From Acidimicrobiales bacterium (GTDB taxonomy: Bacteria; Actinomycetota; Acidimicrobiia; Acidimicrobiales; CADCSY01), in contig JAUJLZ010000149.1 of the NCBI GenBank assembly GCA_030447125.1, positions 1 to 5,593 on the forward strand: DNA of 5,593 bases, in the 5' to 3' direction. The translations under genes and the position numbers were made by a program. The notes beneath the pieces were generated by a model, which had not been told where the DNA came from, made no database searches, and saw only the letters and a program-made list of their open reading frames with translations. Positions 1 through 5,418 of this stretch are shown piece by piece (position 1 is the stretch's first letter; every line of letters starts with the position of its first letter).

Positions 1-500
1 AGGCCCTCGACATGCTCCAGGCCATGAACACCGGCCACGAGGGATCGATGACCACGGTGCACGCCAACAGCCCCCGTGACGCCCTCTCCCGCCTGGAGAC
101 CATGGTCCTCATGGCCGGCTACGACCTGCCGGTGCGGGCCATCCGAGAACAGATCGTCTCCGCCCTGCACCTCATCATGCAGGTTGATCGCATGCCTGAC
201 GGGCGACGGGTCGTCACCGCCGTCACCGAGGTCCAGGGCCTGGAGGGCGACGTCGTGCTCCTCCAGGACATCTTCCACTACCGGATGCTGCCCACCGAAG
301 GGGGCAGGCCGGCGGGCGAGCTGGTGGCCACCGGACTGCGACCCAAGCTCGTCGACAAGCTCGACGCCCTGGAGATCGAGGTACCGGCCAAGGTCTTCCG
401 ACCGCCGCTGGCCACCCTGCCCACCGTCCATGTGGCCCGGGCCCGACGTGCCCGGGTGCCGAGCGCCAGGGAACTGGCAGAACCGGAGAGGGCCCGGTGA
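1..500 (+). CDS. cpaF: CpaF/TadA-family Tad pilus secretion ATPase, C-terminal part (5' truncated)
   Basis: The reading frame is open from the window edge (first full codon at base 3) to TGA at 498-500, giving 165 residues of a longer protein. The visible part begins [20 protein letters not shown] and continues [14 protein letters not shown]. This is the highly conserved His-box region of CpaF/TadA ATPases of the type II/IV secretion superfamily, just after the Walker B region. Walker A and Walker B themselves must lie upstream of the window. CpaF is a cytoplasmic hexameric ATPase that powers assembly of Flp pili at the inner membrane. After the conserved core (to about residue 95 of the fragment) there is a less conserved segment and an Arg/Ala-rich C-terminal tail. 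tadB and tadC follow in the usual Tad gene order, which supports the call. The family is certain; the symbol tadA would serve equally well. Confidence 0.95.
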   Translation, partial: ALDMLQAMNTGHEGSMTTVHANSPRDALSRLETMVLMAGYDLPVRAIREQIVSALHLIMQVDRMPDGRRVVTAVTEVQGLEGDVVLLQDIFHYRMLPTEGGRPAGELVATGLRPKLVDKLDALEIEVPAKVFRPPLATLPTVHVARARRARVPSARELAEPERAR

Positions 501-693
501 CCCGTCAACCGTCCTTCCACCTGCGTCGCCCCCGCAGGGACGGGTCCTGTCACCGACGTGATTCCTTCCCACCCGCACTTCGCTTCGCTCCGCCGGGCGG
601 GCCCCTTCCGTCGGCGCCACCCGTCCCTGCTCGCTTTGCTCGCAGGCCTCCTTGGTTGCCTCCCCGGCTGAGCTTGAACGAAGGAGAAACGTC
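501..693 (+). other. Intergenic gap between cpaF and tadB, low-complexity
   Basis: This 193-bp gap is unusually long for two Tad genes that normally sit close together. It is rich in C/T tracts and short repeats: CGCTTCGCTC at 581-590, and TGCTCGC twice (628-634 and 637-643), flanked by CCTGC/GCAGG arms (626-630 and 642-646). A frame from GTG 497 to TGA 697 is open, but its codon use is unlike the neighbours. I see no convincing gene, and no terminator or promoter I would defend. The only clear functional element is the tadB ribosome binding site at its right end. Confidence 0.6.
681..686 (+). promoter_or_regulatory. Ribosome binding site of tadB
   Basis: AAGGAG lies 7 bases before ATG 694. 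It decides the tadB start: an in-frame TTG at 652 would add 14 residues, but it lies upstream of this site and has no such motif before it. Confidence 0.9.
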
Positions 694-1659
694 ATGAGTG
701 GTACAGAGGTGCTGGCTGCTTGTTTGGTGGGGTTGGGGGTTGCGTTGTTGGGGGTGGGGATCCTCTCCCGCTTCCGGGCCAAGACGGAGTCCCTGGCCGA
801 CATCCTCGACCTTCCCTACGGGGAGCGGGACATCGACATCGAGCCGGTGAGCGAGACCCGCAGTCCCCTCGTCAACGACACCATCAACCTCGCCTCCAAG
901 ATGGTCGACCAGTTCGACGAGCGGGGCTCGTTGCAGACCAGGCTCGAGCGGGCCCGACTGCCCCTTCGCTCCGGCGAGTTCGTGGTCGTCACCGTCTGCA
1001 CGGCGCTCGTGCTCGGGCTGATCCTCTCGGCCGTGACCGAGCAGTGGCTCTTCGGCCTGGCCGCCGCCATCGCCACCCCGCTCGTGGCCAAGGCCTACCT
1101 GGCCAAGCGGATCGAGAAGCGCCGCAAGGCCTTCGAGGAGCAGCTGCCCGAGGCGTTGTCGGTCATCGCCTCGTCGTTGTCCGCAGGCCACACCTTCTTG
1201 CGCTCGGTCCAGATGCTCTGCGAAGAGTCCCAGCCGCCCATGTCCGAGGAGTTCCAGCGGGTGGTGGCCGAGACCCGCCTCGGTGGCGGCGTGGTCGACG
1301 CCCTCGATCGCATGGCCCGGCGCCTCGACATCAAGGACCTCATCTGGGTGGTCCAGGCCATCCGCATCCAACAGCAGGTGGGAGGCAAGCTGGCCGACCT
1401 GCTCCACACCCTGGCCGACTTCATCCGGGCCCGGGAGGACATCCGACGCGAGGTCAACGTGCTCACCGCCGAGGGCCGCATCTCCGCCTGGGTGCTCACC
1501 GCCCTGCCGGTGTTCATCATGTTGTCCATCCAGGTCACCAACCCGGCCTACCTCCAGCCCTTCTACCAGGGGTGGGGCCTCATCGTGCTGGGCCTGACCG
1601 CCGCCTCCGTGCTCACCGGGTTCTTCATCATCCGGCGCATGGTCCAGATCGAAGTCTGA
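694..1659 (+). CDS. tadB: TadB, Tad pilus inner-membrane platform protein
   Basis: This 321-residue protein is a polytopic type II secretion F-domain (T2SSF) protein. An N-terminal membrane segment lies at about residues 6-24. A soluble stretch follows, then a hydrophobic pair at about 96-112 and 118-132. The T2SSF domain covers about 147-270 and contains FEEQLPEALSVIASSLSAGH, the typical start of this domain in TadB. Two C-terminal membrane segments lie at about 264-283 and 292-312. TadB pairs with TadC to form the membrane base on which the CpaF ATPase works to polymerise Flp pilin. Length and topology are normal for the family. The start at ATG 694 is chosen for its AAGGAG site. The first roughly 22 codons are odd: they are rich in TTG, GTG and GGG and lack C-ending codons, whereas the rest of the gene is dominated by C/G-ending codons. 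tadC follows after 20 bp, so the two are co-transcribed. Confidence 0.95.
   Translation: MSGTEVLAACLVGLGVALLGVGILSRFRAKTESLADILDLPYGERDIDIEPVSETRSPLVNDTINLASKMVDQFDERGSLQTRLERARLPLRSGEFVVVTVCTALVLGLILSAVTEQWLFGLAAAIATPLVAKAYLAKRIEKRRKAFEEQLPEALSVIASSLSAGHTFLRSVQMLCEESQPPMSEEFQRVVAETRLGGGVVDALDRMARRLDIKDLIWVVQAIRIQQQVGGKLADLLHTLADFIRAREDIRREVNVLTAEGRISAWVLTALPVFIMLSIQVTNPAYLQPFYQGWGLIVLGLTAASVLTGFFIIRRMVQIEV
729..759 (+). other. G-quadruplex-like tract in the start of tadB
   Basis: Four G runs lie on the coding strand: GGGG 729-732, GGGGG 735-739, GGGGG 750-754 and GGGG 756-759, with spacers of 2, 10 and 1 bases. The surrounding 721-759 has only one C and no A. The motif would be present in the mRNA about 35 bases after the start codon. 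The 10-base middle spacer exceeds the strict 7-base loop rule, so folding is plausible but not certain. Confidence 0.45.
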
Positions 1660-1664
1660 GGACA

Positions 1665-1670
1665 AAGGAG
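1665..1670 (+). promoter_or_regulatory. Ribosome binding site of tadC
   Basis: AAGGAG (extended to AAAGGAG from 1664) lies 9 bases before ATG 1680 and 6 bases after the tadB stop. It fixes the tadC start at 1680 and excludes long upstream extensions that would run through tadB in another frame. Confidence 0.85.
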
Positions 1671-1679
1671 CCCCTCGTC

Positions 1680-2606
1680 ATGGAAGCCATGAGCATCATC
1701 GTCGCCCTCAGCGTCCTGGCCTTCGGGGGGGTGCTGGTCGTCACCGGGATGCGGGCCCGGCTGGCCCTGCCCGGTGACGCCGGCGACTACCTCCGGAGTC
1801 TCGACGACGAGGAAGGACAGGGTGACGTCTACGACCAGACGCTGGCCGAACCCTTCCTCGGGCGCATCGTGCGGCCCCTGGGCGCCCGCTCGCTCGGGCG
1901 CATCGCCGGCCTGACCCCCCGCAACTACCTCGACGGTGTCCACCGCCAGCTCGTCCTCGGCGGGGTGTCGGCCTCGGTGCGAGCCGAGGAACTGGTCACC
2001 CTGCAGATCCTGGCCGGCGGTGCCGGGGCGGTGCTCGCCATCCTCTACACCGTCTTCGCCAATCCGAGCACCAACATCGGCGTGCTCTCCCTCGTCGCCT
2101 TCCCCTTGATCGGGGTGCTGGCGCCGCAGTCGTGGTTGAAGCGCAAGGTGGCCGAGCGCATCAAGGCCATCCGCATGGACCTCCCCGACACCATCGACCT
2201 GCTGGCCATCTCCGTGGAGGCCGGCCAGGGTCTGGAGGGGGCCATGCAGACGGTCTGCTCACACTTCGACTCACCGCTCTCGGTGGAGTTCTCTCGGACC
2301 CTGAAGGAGATGGAGCTCGGCCTGGCCCGGCGCGACGCCCTGCAGAACCTGCGGCGGCGCACCGGGGTGCCCGAGCTGTCGAACTTCGTGCTCGTGCTCA
2401 CCCAGGCTGACGCCCTGGGCATGCCCATCGGTCGGGTGCTGCGAACCCAGGCGGCGGAGATGCGCTCCAAGCGCCGGCAGTGGGCCCGGGAGAAGGCGGC
2501 CAAGCTGCCGGTCAAGATCCTGTTCCCGCTGACGCTGTTCATCTTCCCCGCCATCATGGTCATCGTCATCGGTCCCGCCGTGCCGGCCATCGCCGGTGCC
2601 TTCTGA
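1680..2606 (+). CDS. tadC: TadC, Tad pilus inner-membrane platform protein
   Basis: This 308-residue protein is the second T2SSF-domain protein of the Tad apparatus. A membrane segment lies at about residues 5-23. An acidic linker follows (DDEEGQGD at 42-49), then a hydrophobic pair at about 108-127 and 133-149. The T2SSF domain spans about 167-294, with the hallmark DLPDTIDLLAISVEAGQGLE (167-186) followed by AMQ. A final hydrophobic segment lies at about 280-305. The region around 210-262 (KEMELGLARRDAL; QADALGMPIGRVLRTQA) also matches the usual TadC pattern. It is expected to sit in the inner membrane with TadB and to couple the CpaF ATPase to pilin extraction. The start ATG 1680 has a good AAGGAG site; a second Met at residue 4 is less well placed. 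It is 20 bp after tadB and 48 bp before the kinase gene, so one transcript is likely. Confidence 0.95.
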   Translation: MEAMSIIVALSVLAFGGVLVVTGMRARLALPGDAGDYLRSLDDEEGQGDVYDQTLAEPFLGRIVRPLGARSLGRIAGLTPRNYLDGVHRQLVLGGVSASVRAEELVTLQILAGGAGAVLAILYTVFANPSTNIGVLSLVAFPLIGVLAPQSWLKRKVAERIKAIRMDLPDTIDLLAISVEAGQGLEGAMQTVCSHFDSPLSVEFSRTLKEMELGLARRDALQNLRRRTGVPELSNFVLVLTQADALGMPIGRVLRTQAAEMRSKRRQWAREKAAKLPVKILFPLTLFIFPAIMVIVIGPAVPAIAGAF

Positions 2607-2654
2607 AGAGCTAACCGGCTACCTCACCTCGCCTGAGCGCTCGGGGCCCCTGTC
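2607..2654 (+). other. Short spacer before the kinase gene, with small dyads
   Basis: This 48-bp spacer contains GAGCGCTC (2635-2642) and GGGGCCCC (2643-2650), both self-complementary. There is no purine-rich Shine-Dalgarno of the AAGGAG type; only GGGG (2643-2646) lies at a suitable distance from ATG 2655. An in-frame TGA at 2634-2636 excludes any further upstream start. No T-run follows the dyads, so I do not call a terminator. Confidence 0.5.
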
Positions 2655-4268
2655 ATGAACCCGTTTCGGCCTCCCATCACCGCCTTGCGGTGGGGGGCCG
2701 TGGCCCTGGGGCTGGTGCTGGCCGCCACCCGGGCCGGGGGCGTGCAGCCGCCGATGGCGGTGGGCGCGCTCGTCCTCGTGGCCTACGCCTGGTTGCGCAC
2801 GGTCCGACCCATACCGCTCCAGGATCACCGGCTGGCGGCCGCCAGCCTGGTCGAGGCCGGTCTCCATCTGGCGGTGGTGGCCGCCACCGGGTTCTGGGAG
2901 TCGCCGTTCGTGGTGTCGTTGCTGACGGCCGTGGTCGTGGTCGGCTTCGCCCGGGGCTGCAACGCCGCCCTGCGCATCGCCACCGCCTCGGCTGTGGCCC
3001 TGGCCCTGCCCTACCACCTGCTCACGCCTGCTCACTGGGAGCAGGCCAGCGCCCTCACGGTCCAGTGGACGACCGAGCTGCTCCTGGTGGCCGCAGTGGC
3101 TGGCTACGCCCGTCGGTTCTCAGTGGAGGTGAGCGAACGCCACCACCGCGACCTCGATCGGATCGATCGCCTGGCCGAGGCCAACACCCTGCTCACCTCC
3201 CTGCACGAAGTGGCCCAGGCCCTGCCCACGTCCCTCGACCTCGAAGAGGCTCTCGACTCGGTGGTGGCCCGGGCCAAGGCCTTCTGTGACGTGCGCAGCG
3301 TGGTGGTCCTGCTGCGCGAGGAAGCGGGTACGGGATGGACGTTGGGTTGCCAGTCGGGGGCCCGGCTGCCCGACCGGCTCGATGACGACGCCCTTCCGCC
3401 GCCCCTGGGCGCGCTGGTCGTGGCCCCGCTGCGGGCTCGGCGAGTGGACCTGGCCGAGGGGGAGGGCTTCGTCCGCCGCTCCCGGTCGGGTCTGTACGTC
3501 CCCCTGCTGGCGCGAGGCGAGCTTGTCGCCCTGTTGGCTCTGGAGCACGACCAACTCAGGTGGTTCACGGTCCGAGACGCCGAGGTCCTCCACGGCTTCG
3601 CCGAGGCTGCGGCCCTGGCCCTCGACAACGCCCGGCGCTTCGGGTGCCTGCGCACGGCCAGCGTCAACGAGGAGCGCAGCCGCATCGCCGGCGAGCTTCA
3701 CGACCGGGTGGGCCAGTCGCTGGCCTGCCTGGCCTTCGAGGTCGACCTCTTGGTCCGCCAGGCTTCGAGCGACGATCTCCACCGCGGTTTGGAGCAGCTC
3801 CGAAGTGGATTGCGCTCGGTCATCGGCGACATCCGCGACACCCTTTCAGACCTGCGTACCGACGTGACCGAGGACCGGGGCCTGGTGGAGGCGGCGGAGG
3901 CCTTGTTGGCCCGGGTGAACGATCGCAGCGGGCGCAAGGCCCTGTTCCACTACGGCGAGGGCCAACGTCTCCCTCTGGTCCGGGAGCGGGTCATGTGGCG
4001 CGTCCTGTACGAGACCGTCAACCAGTCGTTGCGGCGGGGCGATTGCACCGTGGAGGTGTGGTGGGCGTGTGACGGGCACGATGCCCAGCTCGAGGTGATC
4101 ACCGATGTCGACGGCTTCGACCTCCACGACGGCGTCCCCCTGGGCTCCTGGGTGCACGCCCTACAAGAGGCGGCGGCGGGCATCGGGGCGACGGTGGACG
4201 TCGAAGAGCTGGTCGAAGGCACCTGCCAACTCCGGTGCTCGCTGGTGACGTCCCCGGCCGCCTCATGA
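2655..4268 (+). CDS. Membrane-bound GAF-domain sensor histidine kinase, NarX/HPK7-like
   Basis: This 537-residue protein has an N-terminal membrane region (residues about 12-152) with five or six hydrophobic segments (roughly 12-24, 34-47, 61-78, 85-98, 104-119, 138-151). A charged linker follows (155-190), then a GAF-like domain (about 194-327). A HisKA_3 dimerisation/phospho-acceptor domain spans about 338-405, with the motif ERSRIAGELHDRVGQSL and His349 as the expected phosphorylated residue. A C-terminal HATPase-like domain lies at about 440-531. The N-box is partly kept (E453, N456), but the usual D-x-G-x-G box is replaced by TDVDGFD (483-489), and no clear G-L-x-G-M box is visible. The kinase activity is therefore uncertain. 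The gene overlaps the response regulator by four bases, so the two are a translationally coupled pair. Its place between tadC and the pilin gene suggests control of pilus expression. The sensed signal is unknown. ATG 2655 is the first possible start in frame. Confidence 0.88.
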   Translation: MNPFRPPITALRWGAVALGLVLAATRAGGVQPPMAVGALVLVAYAWLRTVRPIPLQDHRLAAASLVEAGLHLAVVAATGFWESPFVVSLLTAVVVVGFARGCNAALRIATASAVALALPYHLLTPAHWEQASALTVQWTTELLLVAAVAGYARRFSVEVSERHHRDLDRIDRLAEANTLLTSLHEVAQALPTSLDLEEALDSVVARAKAFCDVRSVVVLLREEAGTGWTLGCQSGARLPDRLDDDALPPPLGALVVAPLRARRVDLAEGEGFVRRSRSGLYVPLLARGELVALLALEHDQLRWFTVRDAEVLHGFAEAAALALDNARRFGCLRTASVNEERSRIAGELHDRVGQSLACLAFEVDLLVRQASSDDLHRGLEQLRSGLRSVIGDIRDTLSDLRTDVTEDRGLVEAAEALLARVNDRSGRKALFHYGEGQRLPLVRERVMWRVLYETVNQSLRRGDCTVEVWWACDGHDAQLEVITDVDGFDLHDGVPLGSWVHALQEAAAGIGATVDVEELVEGTCQLRCSLVTSPAAS

Positions 4269-4909
4269 GCGTGCGGGTGGTGCTGGCCGACGACCACCGC
4301 ATCCTGCGGGAGGGGTTGCGGCGCTCGCTGGAGGCCCAGGGCGTCGAGGTGGTGGGTGAGGCCGCCGACGGTGACGAAGCGGTGGAGCTGGCCGAAGAGC
4401 TCCACCCCGACGTGGTGCTCATGGACGTGACCATGCCCGTGCTCGACGGGGTGGAGGCCACCCGGCGCATCCGTCAACGCCAGCCCGAGGTGCGGGTGGT
4501 CATGCTGACCATGCACGCCGACGAAGCCACCATGGCCCGGGCCATCCGCGTGGGGGCCGACGGTTACCTGGTCAAGGACTGCTCCTCCGAGGAGATCGCC
4601 GACACCCTGCGCCTGGTCGCAGCCGGCGACACGGCGGTGTCGCCCCAAGTCGCGGTATCCATGCTGGCCCAGGTCCAGGCCCTGCCGAGCGGTGGCGTGG
4701 GCGCCGAGGAGGTCGTCTCCAAGCGGGAGGAGGAGGTGCTCCAGCTCATCGCCGACGGCTGCTCCAGCGCCGAGGTGGCCGAGCGCCTGTTCATCAGTCA
4801 GAAGACGGTCAAGAACCACCTGGCCTCGATCTACCACAAGCTCGACGCCCGGGACCGCACCCAGGCCGTGTTGCGGGCTGTGCGCATGGGCATCGTCCGT
4901 CTGAGCTGA
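4265..4909 (+). CDS. NarL/FixJ-family response regulator (REC + LuxR-type HTH)
   Basis: This 214-residue protein has a receiver domain at about residues 3-119 with all the usual residues: acidic pair D9/D10, phospho-acceptor D54 in VVLMDVTMP, T82 and K104. A linker follows (about 120-150), then a LuxR-type helix-turn-helix (about 151-212). The recognition region is AEVAERLFISQKTVKNHL, closely matching NarL-type regulators. It should be phosphorylated by the kinase encoded just upstream and bind DNA as a dimer. The start is ATG 4265, which overlaps the kinase stop as ATGA; the in-frame GTG at 4235 would need a 34-base overlap and is less likely. No strong Shine-Dalgarno precedes it, so translational coupling to the kinase is the probable mode of initiation. 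The target genes are not shown by the sequence, but the adjacent pilin gene with its dyad-rich leader is the nearest candidate. Confidence 0.93.
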   Translation: MSVRVVLADDHRILREGLRRSLEAQGVEVVGEAADGDEAVELAEELHPDVVLMDVTMPVLDGVEATRRIRQRQPEVRVVMLTMHADEATMARAIRVGADGYLVKDCSSEEIADTLRLVAAGDTAVSPQVAVSMLAQVQALPSGGVGAEEVVSKREEEVLQLIADGCSSAEVAERLFISQKTVKNHLASIYHKLDARDRTQAVLRAVRMGIVRLS

Positions 4910-4941
4910 CAGCGCGCTTCGCTCGCCGGCAAGGGCTCGGA

Positions 4942-4963
4942 GCCGCCTTTGGCGGCCCCTTTC
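4942..4963 (+). terminator. Possible weak intrinsic terminator after the response regulator
   Basis: A perfect 6-bp GC stem (GCCGCC 4942-4947, GGCGGC 4951-4956) with a TTT loop starts 33 bases after the regulator stop and is followed by CCCCTTTC rather than a true T-run. It could attenuate read-through into the pilin gene, but the stem is short and the tail poor. Confidence 0.35.
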
Positions 4964-5040
4964 ACCGTTCCGGCCAGGCAAGCTCGCTGCGGTCGGCGCC
5001 TGTCCGGACAAGGGGCCGTTCGGCCTATCCAGGGGGGTGC

Positions 5041-5078
5041 CGGGGGCTCCGATCATTGCGTTATCAACGGAGCCCCCG
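5041..5078 (+). promoter_or_regulatory. Perfect 11-bp inverted repeat in the pilin leader
   Basis: CGGGGGCTCCG (5041-5051) and CGGAGCCCCCG (5068-5078) are exact reverse complements around a 16-base AT-rich centre (5052-5067). The repeat ends 29 bases before the pilin start. It may be an operator, or an RNA hairpin in the pilin 5' leader. Its right arm can also pair with GGGGG at 5081-5085, which in turn can pair with CCCCC at 5091-5095 next to the ribosome binding site. There is no T-run, so it is not a classical terminator. Confidence 0.55.
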
Positions 5079-5095
5079 CCGGGGGCGAGACCCCC

Positions 5096-5101
5096 AAGGA
5101 G
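5096..5101 (+). promoter_or_regulatory. Ribosome binding site of the Flp pilin gene
   Basis: AAGGAG lies 6 bases before ATG 5108 and decides the pilin start. The resulting 23-residue leader ends in Gly, as expected for a Flp prepilin. The preceding CCCCC (5091-5095) can pair with GGGGG at 5081-5085, placing a small stem directly against this site. Confidence 0.9.
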
Positions 5102-5107
5102 AACCCG

Positions 5108-5350
5108 ATGCACATCTTCAAGATCGAAGCCGTGACCAACTTCATCAAGGCCCGGTTCGCCCAGGCCGAGCGGGGCGCCGCCCTGGTGGAGTACGCCCTG
5201 CTGGTGGCCCTCATCGCCGTGGTGTCCATCGTCGCCCTGAACACCCTGGGCGGGGGCATCCGGGACAAGTTCACCGATGTCAACACCTGCCTCCAGAACA
5301 CCGACACCGGCTGCACGCCGGCGGAGGAAGCTCCCGCCCCCACCCCGTAG
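5108..5350 (+). CDS. flp: Flp/Fap-family type IVb pilin precursor
   Basis: This 80-residue protein is the pilus subunit precursor of the Tad system. A 23-residue positively charged leader ends AQAERG. The predicted prepilin peptidase cut is after Gly23, giving a mature pilin of 57 residues that starts AALVEYALLVALIAVVSIV. E28 and Y29 fall at mature positions 5 and 6, the Flp hallmark. One hydrophobic helix (about 24-47) is followed by LGGGIRDKF, also common in Flp pilins. The C-terminal part (57-80) has two Cys residues (C61 and C69) and a Pro/Ala tail ending EEAPAPTP. The start is chosen for the AAGGAG site and the leader. It stands apart from the tadC-kinase-regulator cluster behind a structured leader, so it may be expressed separately and at a higher level, as a major subunit would need. 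The gene ends 17 bp before a strong terminator hairpin. Confidence 0.95.
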   Translation: MHIFKIEAVTNFIKARFAQAERGAALVEYALLVALIAVVSIVALNTLGGGIRDKFTDVNTCLQNTDTGCTPAEEAPAPTP

Positions 5351-5366
5351 CGCGAGGTTCCGCAGC

Positions 5367-5398
5367 AAAGAGGCGGGCCCTTCGGGGCCCGCCTCTTT
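5367..5398 (+). terminator. Strong hairpin terminator between convergent genes
   Basis: A perfect 14-bp stem (AAAGAGGCGGGCCC 5367-5380 with GGGCCCGCCTCTTT 5385-5398) encloses a TTCG tetraloop (5381-5384). Both ends carry A/T triplets, so each strand ends in a short U-run after the GC stem. It lies 17 bp past the pilin stop and 21 bp from the stop of the - strand gene, so it can terminate both transcripts. Confidence 0.9.
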
Positions 5399-5418
5399 CG
5401 CGCCTGGCGGATCAGTGA

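Larger units (their letters stand above)
4910..5107 (+). other. Leader region between the response regulator and the pilin gene
   Basis: This 198-bp non-coding region is dense in inverted repeats: GCCGCC/GGCGGC (4942-4956), the palindrome TGTCCGGACA (5001-5010), GGCC/GGCC around GTTC (5014-5025), and an 11-bp dyad (5041-5051 with 5068-5078). It also carries CGCTTCGCTC (4915-4924), a motif shared with the cpaF-tadB gap. The pilin frame stays open upstream to a TTG at 4949, but a Flp leader peptide is short and the strong ribosome binding site is at 5096, so that extension is not coding. A pilin promoter probably lies here, but I cannot point to defensible -35/-10 boxes. Confidence 0.6.

Noticed and set aside
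550..1665. Long - strand open frame (371 codons) opposite tadB
   Set aside because: It mirrors tadB, is rich in His, Gly, Asp and Glu as antisense frames in GC-rich DNA are, and tadB is certain on the + strand.
720..1679. Upstream extension of the tadC frame through tadB
   Set aside because: The translation in this part is Pro/Arg/Gly-rich and reads tadB out of frame; tadC has a clear AAGGAG and ATG at 1680.
2635..2650. Dyads GAGCGCTC and GGGGCCCC after tadC as a terminator
   Set aside because: Short self-complementary words without a loop or T-run, and close spacing to the kinase start suggests read-through.
5052..5067. AT-rich centre of the dyad as a possible -10 region for flp
   Set aside because: TTATCA-like bases are present, but I find no matching -35 at proper spacing that I would defend, so no promoter is called.
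4949..5107. N-terminal extension of the pilin to TTG 4949
   Set aside because: It would give a leader of over 70 residues, runs through the dyads and ignores the AAGGAG at 5096; Flp leaders are short.
3950..5368. Long - strand open frame (472 codons) opposite the kinase end, regulator and pilin
   Set aside because: It crosses three well-supported + strand genes, the pilin leader and the left arm of the terminator. Composition is that of an antisense shadow.
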